From Hymenobacter sp. DG25A (lineage in GTDB: Bacteria > Bacteroidota > Bacteroidia > Cytophagales > Hymenobacteraceae), in NCBI RefSeq assembly GCF_001280305.1, contig NZ_CP012623.1:2418001-2482000 (forward strand): a DNA stretch of 64,000 nucleotides. Reading direction: 5' to 3'. This document shows positions 55,594 to 64,000 of the stretch, piece by piece. The translations under genes were made by a program, and so were the position numbers. The notes beneath the pieces are model-generated. The model was not told the origin of the DNA. It saw only the letters and a program-made list of their open reading frames with translations, and made no database searches. Position 1 is the stretch's first letter, and each line of letters begins with the position of its first letter.

Positions 55594-57645
55594 ATGATAT
55601 CACGCGTACTCTTATCCTGTGGCCTGACAGCTGGCTTGGTCCTAGCCGGTCTTTCTCAAGCTCAAGCTCAGGCCGATCCTATTAAGTTTGGCAAGCTGGA
55701 CCCCAAGGACTTCGACGCCAAAAACTTTGTGGCGGACAGTGGCTCCGAAGCTGTTATTCTGTGTGATTTCGGCCGTTCCCGGATTGATTACCAGCAGGAA
55801 GGCTTCCGGGTAGTATTCGACCGGATTACCCGCATCAAAATCCTGAAAAAATCAGGCTACGACTGGGCTACCGTGCGCATTCCGCTGTACAAGAAAAACT
55901 CGGGTGAAGAGAAGGTCACCTCCCTGAAGGGTATGACCTATAATATGGTAAACGGGGAAATTGTCAAGGAAAAGCTTGAATCAACCGGCATTTTTACTGA
56001 GCAGGTAGATGTCAATCATTCGGCCCGCAAATTCACCCTGCCCAATGTGAAGGAAGGCTCCGTGATTGAATACGCCTACACGGTTTCCTCTGATTTCGTG
56101 TACAACTTCCAGGATTGGGAGTTCCAACATACTATTCCCGTGCGCTGGAGCGAGTACCGCGCCAACATTCCGGAGTATTTTGACTACAAGATGCTGATGC
56201 AGGGCTACGAGCCTCTGGAGGTGAGTGAACATCCTATGTCTACGGGGCAGCTGAATATTCGCTGGTCCAGTGAGATTACGCCTGGGGCACGTGGTGGCCG
56301 GGAGTCAGGCGGCTCGGCTACCCTCACGCCCCAGGTGACCAATCACCGGTGGGCTATGAAAAACGTGCCCGCCTTCCGCGACGAGCCGTACATGACGACC
56401 CGACAGGACTATGTAGCCCGCATCGATTTTGAGCTGGCCGGCACCAAAATGCCCGAGCAGCCATACGAAGTAAAGTTGGGCACGTGGGTAAGCGTGGGCA
56501 ATGAACTAATGGGCAACGAGAACTTCGGGCTGCAGCTAAACCGCACTGGCTTTCTGAAAGCCGAAGTAGCAGCCATTGTAGCCAAATACCCTGACCTTGC
56601 CGAACGGGCCGCCGCCATCGTTAGCCTCGCAAAACAGAGCATTGGCTTTGATGGTAACGACCAGCTTACCAGCAACAACGGCATCCGCAAGGCCTTTGAG
56701 CAGCACCGCGGCAGCTCAGCCGATGTAAACCTGCTGCTGATTGGTTTACTGCGCGATGCAGGCCTGACTACTACCCCCGTTATTCTCAGTACCCGAGACC
56801 ATGGTCGCGTAGATGAAAATGTACCCATAGTTAACCGATTTAACTATGTGCTGGCGCACGTAGCACTGCCTGAGAACAAAGAGCTTCTGCTGGATGCCAC
56901 CGAGCCCCTGGCTGCCGTGGGCATGCTGCCGGAGCGCTGCTTGAATACAATGGGCCGCCTGATTCCCGACAAGGCGGATCAAGGTCGCTGGATCGGGGTT
57001 ACTTCTTCTCAACGCTACGTGCATTTTCAAATGGCCCAGCTGACCCTGGATGAGCGCGGCGGCCTTACCGGCAAAGTGCATGATGAGCATAGTGGCTATC
57101 AGGCCCTGCAGGCCCGCACCAAGCTGCACAAAGACGGAGAGAAGAAATATGTGGAGAATAACTACCTGAAGCACCAGGATGGATGGGAAATATCGAAGTA
57201 CACGTTCCAGCAGAAAGACATGCTAAGCAAGCCGTTGGCGCTGGATATGGAAGTAAAAGTGGCCGGTGGCGAAACAGCCTCCTCTACCATCTACCTCAAC
57301 CCCATGCGTTATTTCGGAGAAAACCGAAACCCCTTCCTGCTGGAAAACCGTCTTTTTCCGGTTGACTTTGGCGCCGCCCACGAAGAAACCCAGATGCTCA
57401 CATTTACACTGCCGGCCGGCTACGAAGTAGAGGAGCTACCCAAAAGTGTGATGGTGAGTCTGCCTGATAATGGTGGTCGTTTTCAGTACAGCGTTACGCC
57501 TGGCCCCGCCGGCCTGCAAGTAGTCAGCCGCATTACTTTCAGCAAGCCTTCGTACTCAGCCGAGGAATATGCCCATTTGCGGGAGTTCTACAATCATATT
57601 GTGGCCAAGCATGCCGAGCAGATCGTGCTTAAAAAGAAATCCTGA
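55594..57645 (+). CDS. DUF3857 protein with degenerate transglutaminase-like domain (2)
   Basis: The 683-residue paralogue of the preceding gene shares the mature start QADPIKFGK and the DUF3857 core (ILKKSGYDWATVRIPLYKKN, then FTLPNVKEGSVIEYAYTVSS). The transglutaminase-like part has lost two catalytic residues: the Cys position is in RGSSADVNLLL (374-375), and the His is Arg in VNRFNYV (residue 415); the Asp of LLDATEP remains. A C-terminal immunoglobulin-like segment follows (YFGENRNPFLLENRLFPVDF). It is separated from the first gene by 50 bp and from the third by one base. Confidence 0.87.
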   Translation: MISRVLLSCGLTAGLVLAGLSQAQAQADPIKFGKLDPKDFDAKNFVADSGSEAVILCDFGRSRIDYQQEGFRVVFDRITRIKILKKSGYDWATVRIPLYKKNSGEEKVTSLKGMTYNMVNGEIVKEKLESTGIFTEQVDVNHSARKFTLPNVKEGSVIEYAYTVSSDFVYNFQDWEFQHTIPVRWSEYRANIPEYFDYKMLMQGYEPLEVSEHPMSTGQLNIRWSSEITPGARGGRESGGSATLTPQVTNHRWAMKNVPAFRDEPYMTTRQDYVARIDFELAGTKMPEQPYEVKLGTWVSVGNELMGNENFGLQLNRTGFLKAEVAAIVAKYPDLAERAAAIVSLAKQSIGFDGNDQLTSNNGIRKAFEQHRGSSADVNLLLIGLLRDAGLTTTPVILSTRDHGRVDENVPIVNRFNYVLAHVALPENKELLLDATEPLAAVGMLPERCLNTMGRLIPDKADQGRWIGVTSSQRYVHFQMAQLTLDERGGLTGKVHDEHSGYQALQARTKLHKDGEKKYVENNYLKHQDGWEISKYTFQQKDMLSKPLALDMEVKVAGGETASSTIYLNPMRYFGENRNPFLLENRLFPVDFGAAHEETQMLTFTLPAGYEVEELPKSVMVSLPDNGGRFQYSVTPGPAGLQVVSRITFSKPSYSAEEYAHLREFYNHIVAKHAEQIVLKKKS

Positions 57646-57646
57646 T

Positions 57647-59581
57647 ATGCGGCACCTCTTTCTTTTGCTTGGCATGCTGGCCGTTTCCAGTGCTGCCTCA
57701 GCCGGGCCAAACCTGCGCTACCCGGTGGCCGCTATGCCGGCTGCCCTACGGGAAAATGCGCACGCCGTGATACGTCTGTATGAGCATACCTTCACGGTAA
57801 AATCAGCGAAGCAGGCGGTGAATACCCTGCGGTTTGCTATTACGGTGCTGGATGAACAGGGAGACGATTATGCTACGGATGTAGTAAACTACGACCGGTT
57901 CACTACCGTCAACTACCTACGCGGCACGGCTTATGATGCTAATGGCAAGGTGCTGCGCACGTTGCGCTCAGCTGATATTAAGGACGTCAGCCTGTCCGGC
58001 GGCGCTAACCTTTCGGATGATAACCGGGCACGGGTAGCGCAGTTGCAGCAAGGCAGCTATCCTTACACGGTAGAGTTTGAGGAGGAATATATTACCACCA
58101 ACACGCTGTTCTACCCGGTGTGGCGGCCGCTGCTAAGCACGCATCTGGGAGTAGAACAATCCCATTTTCAGGTCCTGATGCCCGTTTCGCTGCCGGCCCT
58201 GCGTTACCGCGAGCTTAACCTGCCGGCCCATGTGCAAATCAAACATCAGACGGTGGGAAACCAGACGGTGCACGAGTGGAGCGTAGCGAACCTGCCAGCA
58301 CTGGAGTTGGAAGCCTACAGCCTGCCCGCGCGGGAGTTGCTGCCTGCCGTTTACACAGCCCCTTCCCAGTTTGAAGTGCAGGGCCATGCCGGCGACTTAT
58401 CTACTTGGGAAGGCCTGGGCAAATGGGAATACAAGCTAAACGAAGGCCGCAACGTGCTGCCGGAATCCGTAACTGCCCGCATGAAAGAGCTGGCCCAGCG
58501 CGTGCCCGATGTGCGGGAGCGTACCCGCCAGGTATACGAATACCTGCAGAGCAGTACCCGGTATATTTCCGTGCAGCTGGGTATTGGCGGCTGGCAGTCA
58601 GCACCAGCTACGGAGGTAGCTACCCGGGGTTACGGCGACTGCAAAGGCCTGTCCAACTACGGTATGGCGCTGCTGCAGGCGGCAGGCGTGCCCTCCTACT
58701 GCGCCCTGGCGGGCGCCGACCAGCCCGATATTCAGACGGACTTCCCCAGCAACCAGTTCAATCATATGATTCTATGTGTGCCCCTGGCCCAGGCCGGACG
58801 GCGCGATACGGTGTGGCTGGAGTGCACCAGCCAGACGGCGCCCTTCAACTATCTGGGCGACTTCACAGCAGGCCGCCACGTGCTGCTGCTCACGCCGGAG
58901 GGCGGCCGCCTGGTGCGCACCCCCGTGTACCAGGCCACCGACAACACCCAGTTTCGCCGGGCCGTGGTGCAGCTGGATGAGCAGGGCAACGCCAAAGCCA
59001 CCGTACGCACCCGCAGCGCCGCGTTGCAGCAGGATGATCTGGCCACCTACATGCACAACCTGACACCCGAGGACCAGAAGAAACGGGCTTACGGCAGCAT
59101 TGGCATTCCCAGCTTTACCATCAGCCGCTACAACTTGGCGGCAGCACCGGCAGCTCCGCTGCCGGCCATGGTAGAAACCCTGGAGCTGACCTTGCCCCGC
59201 TATGCCACTATCACCGGCAAGCGAGTATTTGTGGTTCCTAACCTGCTCAATCAGTCGGCGGCGCCGGAACCCCTGCTCGGGGAGCGGCAAACGGACATGT
59301 GGCAAAGCTTTGCGTTTGTGGATGTCGATACGGTGCACCTGCGCATGCCCAAAGGCCTGCAGCCCGAAACCATGCCGGCGCCCGTGCAGTTCACCTCCCG
59401 TTACGGCTCCTATTCGGCCCAAACGCAGGCCCTGCCCGATGGTACCATACAATACACTCGCCGCCTGCAGCTTAACCGCGGCCGTTATCCCAAAGCCGAG
59501 TATCCGGCTTACCTGGAGTTCCGGCGTAAAATCAGCAAAGCCGACAAATCAGCGTTGGTTTTGTTGAAGACGGACGTTTGA
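57647..59581 (+). CDS. DUF3857 transglutaminase-like protein with intact active site (3)
   Basis: From the ATG at 57647, one base after the previous stop, the 644-residue product has a signal peptide (MRHLFLLLGMLAVSSAASAG). DUF3857 spans about 40-240. In the transglutaminase-like domain, Cys332 lies in TRGYGDCKGLSNYG, His373 in NQFNHMILCV and an acidic residue, Glu392, in VWLECTSQ. Thus, unlike its two upstream paralogues, it keeps Cys and His, with Glu in place of the usual Asp. It could be a periplasmic peptidase or crosslinking enzyme, with the other two as non-catalytic partners. A hairpin ends the unit. Confidence 0.87.
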   Translation: MRHLFLLLGMLAVSSAASAGPNLRYPVAAMPAALRENAHAVIRLYEHTFTVKSAKQAVNTLRFAITVLDEQGDDYATDVVNYDRFTTVNYLRGTAYDANGKVLRTLRSADIKDVSLSGGANLSDDNRARVAQLQQGSYPYTVEFEEEYITTNTLFYPVWRPLLSTHLGVEQSHFQVLMPVSLPALRYRELNLPAHVQIKHQTVGNQTVHEWSVANLPALELEAYSLPARELLPAVYTAPSQFEVQGHAGDLSTWEGLGKWEYKLNEGRNVLPESVTARMKELAQRVPDVRERTRQVYEYLQSSTRYISVQLGIGGWQSAPATEVATRGYGDCKGLSNYGMALLQAAGVPSYCALAGADQPDIQTDFPSNQFNHMILCVPLAQAGRRDTVWLECTSQTAPFNYLGDFTAGRHVLLLTPEGGRLVRTPVYQATDNTQFRRAVVQLDEQGNAKATVRTRSAALQQDDLATYMHNLTPEDQKKRAYGSIGIPSFTISRYNLAAAPAAPLPAMVETLELTLPRYATITGKRVFVVPNLLNQSAAPEPLLGERQTDMWQSFAFVDVDTVHLRMPKGLQPETMPAPVQFTSRYGSYSAQTQALPDGTIQYTRRLQLNRGRYPKAEYPAYLEFRRKISKADKSALVLLKTDV

Positions 59582-59607
59582 GTTCCAGCCATAATACTGG
59601 CTTACCG

Positions 59608-59645
59608 GCGGCCCGCTTCCTATGCAGGAAGCGGGCCGCTTGTCT
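59608..59645 (+). terminator. Terminator of the DUF3857 operon
   Basis: GCGGCCCGCTTCC (59608-59620) pairs perfectly with GGAAGCGGGCCGC (59627-59639) around a 6-nt loop, followed by TTGTCT. Confidence 0.85.
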
Positions 59646-59713
59646 ATTATGATGGCGGGTGTTGCGGCTGATTACGTACTTTAAAGTCCTTTTTGCTTGA
59701 TGGTGCCCCGTTT

Positions 59714-62700
59714 ATGACGTTTTCCGTTGCCTGCTCCGCTCCACTTGGTTTTGCGCGGGCGCTTCTTTGTGCGCTCCTGCTGGGGCTGGGCTGCGTGATG
59801 CCGCCGCTGTCCCTGGCCCAGCAGGTGCTGTGGGCCGATGCGCCCCTGTCTCAGGCAGCCAGGCAGCACCCCGTTGCCAAAGGGCTGGGCCGCTACCGGG
59901 CGGTAGCTTTTCAGCTTATCAATCTTCAGCAAGCCCTACGCCCGGCACCTACGGCTGGCATAGCCAGGGCACGCGGCGGGGCCGACGTGGTTATTTCCCT
60001 GCCGCTGCCGGATGGTACTTCGGGCCGTTTTCGGATTGCAGCCGTGCCGGTGCTGCCATCGGCGCTGGCGGCCCGCTACCCGGAAATTGCTACCTACACA
60101 GGGCAGGGGCTGGATGATGTGACGGCCACCGCCCGCCTGGACCTGACGCCGGCGGGATTTCATGCGCAGATTTTATCCCTGGCCGGTACTACCTATATCG
60201 ATCCGGCAGGACCGGGCTCTGCCGCCCATTTGGTATTCGACCGCACCGCCCTTCCCGGGCAGCCTACGGTCTGCTATGTTACGGCGCCGGCGCTGGCGGC
60301 TACCCAGATGCGTGGCCGCCCAAAATGGCTTACCTCGGGTGAGAAGCTCCGCACCTACCAACTGGCGGTGGCCTGTACGGGCGAATACACGCAGGCCAAC
60401 GGGGGCACCCGGGCCGGGGCTCTGGCGGCCATTGTTACCTCCATTAACCGGGTTTCGGGCATTTATGAGCGGGAGCTGGCTATTCGGCTGACGTTGGTCC
60501 CGAAGGAAGACTCCATTATCTACCTCAACCCGGCCACTGACCCCTACACCAACCAAGTCGACGACAACACGCTCAACACCAACCAACGCACCATTGATCA
60601 GCGCATCGGCGAAGCCAACTATGATGTAGGACATCTTTTCACTACCAATGGCGGCGGGCTGGCCCTGCTGGGCGTGGTATGCCTGAATGGCGACAAGGCC
60701 AAGGGTATCACCGGCCTTTCTACCCCCACCGGCGACGCCTTCGATGTTGATTTTGTAGCCCACGAAATCGGGCATCAGTTTGGGGCCAACCATACCTTCA
60801 ATGGCAATACCGGCAACTGCAGCGGCGCAAACCGCGAAGCGCAAACGGCCTACGAGCCCGGCAGCGGCAGTACCATTATGGCGTATGCCGGGATTTGTGC
60901 CCCGCAAAACCTGCAGCCCAACAGCGACCCTTATTTCCACACCATCAGCCTGGAGGAAATTATCGCCTACACCTCACAGGGAACCGGCAATTCCTGCGCC
61001 TCCGTAACCAGCACCGGCAACCACGCCCCCACGGCCAATGCCGGCATCCGCTACCTCATTCCGGTGAATACTCCTTTTACGCTCACCGGGGCCGGCACTG
61101 ATCCGGATGGGGACGCGCTGACCTACAGCTGGGAACAGTTTAACCTGGGGCAGGATGGCTTCCCGGACCTGCCCAGCGGCGACGCACCTATTTTCCGGTC
61201 GTTTTTGCCTACTAGCAGCCCGGCCCGTACGTTTCCCCGCCTACCCGACATCCTGGCCAATCAGCATACTATTGGCGAGTTGCTTCCCTCCTACGAGCGA
61301 CAACTGGTCTTCCGGCTTACGGTGCGCGACAACCGCGCCAGCGGGGGTGGTATTGCAACGGATACAGTGACCATTCCGGTGATTGGTACGGCCGGGCCGT
61401 TTAAAATAACCGAGCCCTCGGGCGCGCAGGTGTGGCTGGCGGGCTCGCCACAGTTCATCCGCTGGGATGTAGCCAACACCAATCTGGCCCCCATTCTGAC
61501 TACTACCGTCAACATCCGGCTTTCTACAGACGGCGGGCAGACCTTTCCGGTGGTACTGGCCGCCAACACGCCCAATGATGGCCAGCAAACCATTACCCTG
61601 CCCGCCGCTACCAAAGCCACTACTACCGCCCGCATTAAAGTAGAGGCCGTTGGTAATGTGTATTTCGATATATCCGATGAGAGCCTGACCATTCAGGTAC
61701 CCAGCGGCCCCACGTTTTCCCTCAGCCAAACTGAAAACGCCCCTACCGAGCTATACCTGTGCCCCGGCACCACCGGGCAGGCCAGCCTGACGGTGAGTCC
61801 GCTTAATGGCTTCAGTGGGACCGTTAATCTGGCCGCTACGCAACTGCCGCCTGGCGTTACGGTATCCTTCTATCCTGCGCAGCTCACCACTCCCGGCACA
61901 AGTGTTGTTACGCTGAACACGCCCCTCACGCTGGAATCGGGCAACTATTCGGTTACCATTGAAGCGACCAGCGGCACGCAAAAGCGGGTATATGTGCTGC
62001 GCTTCTCCGTGCGGCAGGCAGTAACGGCGGCCCCCACTTTGCGCACGCCGCGCACCAGCCCGCAGGGCACCTTGCCCCTGTTTGCCTGGTCCGGGGTGCC
62101 GCGGGCGCAGAGCTACGAGCTGCAGGTGGCCAATAATCCGGAGTTCACCAATCCCGAACTCAGCCTTAGCCTGCCTGATACGGCCTACGTGCCCCAAAAT
62201 CCGCTCGCGGAGCAAACTACCTACTACTGGCGCGTGCGCGGGGTGGGTACCGAGTGCGGCCCCGGGCCTTATTCTGCGGTAGCTTCTTTTAAAACCGGCA
62301 CTATGGCTTGTGTCAGTTATGCCAGCCTGGATGTGCCCAAGCCGATGCCGGCCACCGGGGCCGCCAGCATTACCTCCGTTATCCGGGTTTCTACCGATGA
62401 GCTGATTGCTGATGTGAACGTGCGCGACCTGCGGATTTCGTACCCAAACCTGGGCGACCTGACCGTGGAGCTAACCGCTCCTTCCGGCCGCACAGTGCTG
62501 CTCACGGAGGCCCCCTGCCCCGGTAGCGCCAACCTGCACGCCAGCTTCGATGACCAAGCCACCAGTGCCATCAACTGCCCCTTGAATACCGGGCAAACGG
62601 TACGGCCCAGCACCCTGCTCGCGCGCCTGCAGGGCCAGCCCGCCCAGGGCGACTGGACCCTGACCATCCAAGCCCCGCAGGCACAAGAAGGCAACGCCCT

Positions 62701-63025
62701 GCTAGCCTGGACGCTGGAGCTCTGCACGGTGCAGGGCTCCGGTACCAATCCCCTTTCTACCACAGATCCGCTGGCCGGGGCGGCGCTTTTTCCCAACCCT
62801 GCGCCGGGCGACTTTTACCTGCAGCTGGAAAATACCTGGGCCGGAACGTTGCAGGTGCATATAAGGGATGCCCTGGGCCGGCAAGTATATGCCACCCGCC
62901 TCAGCAAAACTGCCAACCCTTTGCTATTCCCTTTTCACCTGCCCCAGCTTACCGCCGGCCTGTATTTCGTGCAGGTGCAGGCCCCCGATGGAAAAACCAC
63001 TACGCTACGCCTGCTAAAGCTCTAG
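59714..63025 (+). CDS. T9SS-secreted reprolysin-like metalloprotease
   Basis: The 1103-residue protein has a signal peptide (ARALLCALLLGLGCVMPPLS) and a propeptide-like region to about 210. A reprolysin-like (M12B-type) zinc protease domain has HEIGHQFGANH (His350, Glu351, His354, His360) and the Met-turn STIMAYAG. Next come a PKD-like domain (about 435-550), beta-sandwich segments, a fibronectin-type unit near 800, and a proprotein-convertase P-domain (about 865-1000, GDLTVELTAPSGRTVLL and GDWTLTIQAP). The type A C-terminal sorting domain begins LFPNPAPGDFYLQL and ends LTAGLYFVQV...LRLLKL. It is probably anchored at or released from the cell surface. Confidence 0.92.
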   Translation: MTFSVACSAPLGFARALLCALLLGLGCVMPPLSLAQQVLWADAPLSQAARQHPVAKGLGRYRAVAFQLINLQQALRPAPTAGIARARGGADVVISLPLPDGTSGRFRIAAVPVLPSALAARYPEIATYTGQGLDDVTATARLDLTPAGFHAQILSLAGTTYIDPAGPGSAAHLVFDRTALPGQPTVCYVTAPALAATQMRGRPKWLTSGEKLRTYQLAVACTGEYTQANGGTRAGALAAIVTSINRVSGIYERELAIRLTLVPKEDSIIYLNPATDPYTNQVDDNTLNTNQRTIDQRIGEANYDVGHLFTTNGGGLALLGVVCLNGDKAKGITGLSTPTGDAFDVDFVAHEIGHQFGANHTFNGNTGNCSGANREAQTAYEPGSGSTIMAYAGICAPQNLQPNSDPYFHTISLEEIIAYTSQGTGNSCASVTSTGNHAPTANAGIRYLIPVNTPFTLTGAGTDPDGDALTYSWEQFNLGQDGFPDLPSGDAPIFRSFLPTSSPARTFPRLPDILANQHTIGELLPSYERQLVFRLTVRDNRASGGGIATDTVTIPVIGTAGPFKITEPSGAQVWLAGSPQFIRWDVANTNLAPILTTTVNIRLSTDGGQTFPVVLAANTPNDGQQTITLPAATKATTTARIKVEAVGNVYFDISDESLTIQVPSGPTFSLSQTENAPTELYLCPGTTGQASLTVSPLNGFSGTVNLAATQLPPGVTVSFYPAQLTTPGTSVVTLNTPLTLESGNYSVTIEATSGTQKRVYVLRFSVRQAVTAAPTLRTPRTSPQGTLPLFAWSGVPRAQSYELQVANNPEFTNPELSLSLPDTAYVPQNPLAEQTTYYWRVRGVGTECGPGPYSAVASFKTGTMACVSYASLDVPKPMPATGAASITSVIRVSTDELIADVNVRDLRISYPNLGDLTVELTAPSGRTVLLTEAPCPGSANLHASFDDQATSAINCPLNTGQTVRPSTLLARLQGQPAQGDWTLTIQAPQAQEGNALLAWTLELCTVQGSGTNPLSTTDPLAGAALFPNPAPGDFYLQLENTWAGTLQVHIRDALGRQVYATRLSKTANPLLFPFHLPQLTAGLYFVQVQAPDGKTTTLRLLKL

Positions 63026-63041
63026 CAAAGACCCCTTCAAC

Positions 63042-63083
63042 AGCAAAAAGCTCTTCCTCAGTTGTGAGGAAGAGCTTTTTGCT
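63042..63083 (+). terminator. Bidirectional terminator
   Basis: Two 19-base arms (63042-63060 and 63065-63083) beginning AGCAAAAAGCTC are perfectly complementary around a 4-nt loop. It separates the converging metalloprotease and barrel genes. Confidence 0.95.
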
Positions 63084-63110
63084 ATAAGGAATACGGTCTA
63101 ATTCTGCGTT

Positions 63111-64000
63111 TTAAAGCCGATACCGGAGCTGGGCTTTCACCTCGGAGCGCTCAGAGCCTTGGATTTCCTCCAGGCCGGAGCCGACGGTTTCCACGTCGCG
63201 GTAGCGGGTGGTAGCGAAGCGTATCCAGAGGGTGAGGTGGCGATTCATGCGCACCTCCGCCAACAGATACATACGGGTACCTCTGCCGCTCAGGCCGGGC
63301 ACGGAAAACGCGTAAAGTACATCCTGTTCAAAGGCATACTGCCGCGTATCAAAGTTGTCGGTATCGAAGAGGGCGTAGCGGGCACTCAGGCGAAGCGGTC
63401 GGCCAATGGCCACGGAGGCATCCTGCGCCAGCAAAAAGCCGGTGCTGGTGGGGCCGGTGCCTTCGCGGTAGCGGCTGCCCTGCACGCGGGTGCGCAGGCT
63501 GAAGGATGGGGTAACTTCGGTGTTGAAATAGGCCAGCAGGCTGTGGCGTACGGTCGGCTCCGGATCGGGGGTCAGGCGGTTGGCGTCGCTATCGGTGTCG
63601 TAGGGCTTGGTGCGGGCGCGAAACTGGGCGTAAAGCGTGCTGGTTTTGGTGGGCTGAAACGTGAGGCGCAGCAGCCAGTCGTTGCCGTGCGAGGGTGCGC
63701 CTACCCGATATTTCAGCCAGGGGAAGCTGAACTGGTCGTAGTACGCCGATAGCTCCCAGCGGGCAATAGGCCGCACTTTCAGGCCCAGATACAGGCCGCT
63801 TTCGTTGATGTTGCGGGTATTCTCGCTCAGCGCCAGCCCATAGAACGTGTGGAAGTCGCGGGCATAGTAGCGGTATAGAATGGAGGCATCTACGTTGGAA
63901 GCCAGGCTGGCCAGCAGCCCGTTTACCGTGCCAATGCCGCCACTGGAAGAGCGGGCGGTTTCGCCGAACACGTTCCAGTTGCCGCGGGCGTAGCCGTAGT
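63111..64000 (-). CDS. Outer-membrane beta-barrel protein, 5' end outside window
   Basis: The open frame has no start in the window: it is still open at base 64000 (codons YGYARGNWNVFG precede the internal GTG at 63971), so this is the C-terminal 296 residues of a longer protein. The sequence alternates polar and hydrophobic residues in strand-like runs such as DASILYRYYARDFHTFYGLA, NESGLYLGLKVRPIARWELS and LRLSARYALFDTDNFDTRQY, and ends in KAQLRYRL. It resembles the barrel part of Bacteroidota proteins that carry an N-terminal helix-hairpin-helix (ComEA-like) domain, but that domain would lie beyond the edge. Confidence 0.7.
   Translation of the reverse strand, partial: YGYARGNWNVFGETARSSSGGIGTVNGLLASLASNVDASILYRYYARDFHTFYGLALSENTRNINESGLYLGLKVRPIARWELSAYYDQFSFPWLKYRVGAPSHGNDWLLRLTFQPTKTSTLYAQFRARTKPYDTDSDANRLTPDPEPTVRHSLLAYFNTEVTPSFSLRTRVQGSRYREGTGPTSTGFLLAQDASVAIGRPLRLSARYALFDTDNFDTRQYAFEQDVLYAFSVPGLSGRGTRMYLLAEVRMNRHLTLWIRFATTRYRDVETVGSGLEEIQGSERSEVKAQLRYRL

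Overview
The window looks like a chromosomal segment of a Bacteroidota bacterium, most probably Hymenobacter or a close Cytophagales relative. This rests on a type IX secretion C-terminal sorting domain, an Oar-like TonB-dependent receptor, DUF3857 proteins, near absence of Shine-Dalgarno sites, several TAnnTTTG promoter elements of the Bacteroidota type, and many family-level protein resemblances. No rRNA is present, so the genus is an inference. Most genes are GC-rich; the polysaccharide block (about 16.0-29.5 kb) and the first 1.9 kb are clearly richer in A+T.

Layout. 1-1.7 kb: the 5' part of a secreted NHL-repeat protein that runs off the window. 1.9-6.5 kb: a ChaN-like protein, a NatAB-type ABC exporter, and an ECF sigma factor coupled to a four-helix membrane protein. 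6.8-13.6 kb: housekeeping genes on the minus strand (dnaJ, grpE, obg, adk, hpt, hppA), with two copies of a palindromic REP-like element. 13.7-17.3 kb: an M42 peptidase, then a divergent TPR protein and a polytopic membrane protein.

17.4-34.0 kb: a surface-glycan locus on the minus strand. It has two GT4, one GT25 and two GT2 glycosyltransferases (one GT2 frameshifted at a homopolymer), a PglD/NeuD-like acyltransferase, a DegT aminotransferase, a PglK/MsbA-like ABC flippase, a further putative glycosyltransferase, a pyruvyl transferase, two dead IS3-family remnants, UDP-glucuronate decarboxylase, UDP-glucose dehydrogenase and asparagine synthase. Together these suggest assembly of a glycan containing xylose or glucuronate, an amino-deoxy sugar and pyruvate. 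The FdtA/QdtA-like cupin near 34.8 kb may belong to the same chemistry.

34.0-53.3 kb: a bacterial acyl-CoA-binding protein, a GlcD-like oxidase, a C40 peptidase lipoprotein, the TonB receptor, tRNA-Ala(GGC), the cysE-cysK cysteine pair, a HEAT-repeat/cyclophilin lipoprotein coupled to a PAP2 phosphatase, lipoproteins, an ABC exporter, catalase and an MFS carrier. 53.5-64 kb: three tandem DUF3857 proteins, only the last keeping a full transglutaminase-like active site, then a T9SS-secreted metalloprotease and a truncated outer-membrane barrel gene.

I see no CRISPR array, prophage, replication origin or clear defence system. The features most worth a second look are the DUF3857 triplet, the REP-like elements (one overlapping the longest obg reading frame), the in-frame internally deleted IS3 relic, the frameshifted glycosyltransferase and the acyl-CoA-binding protein with a tail.
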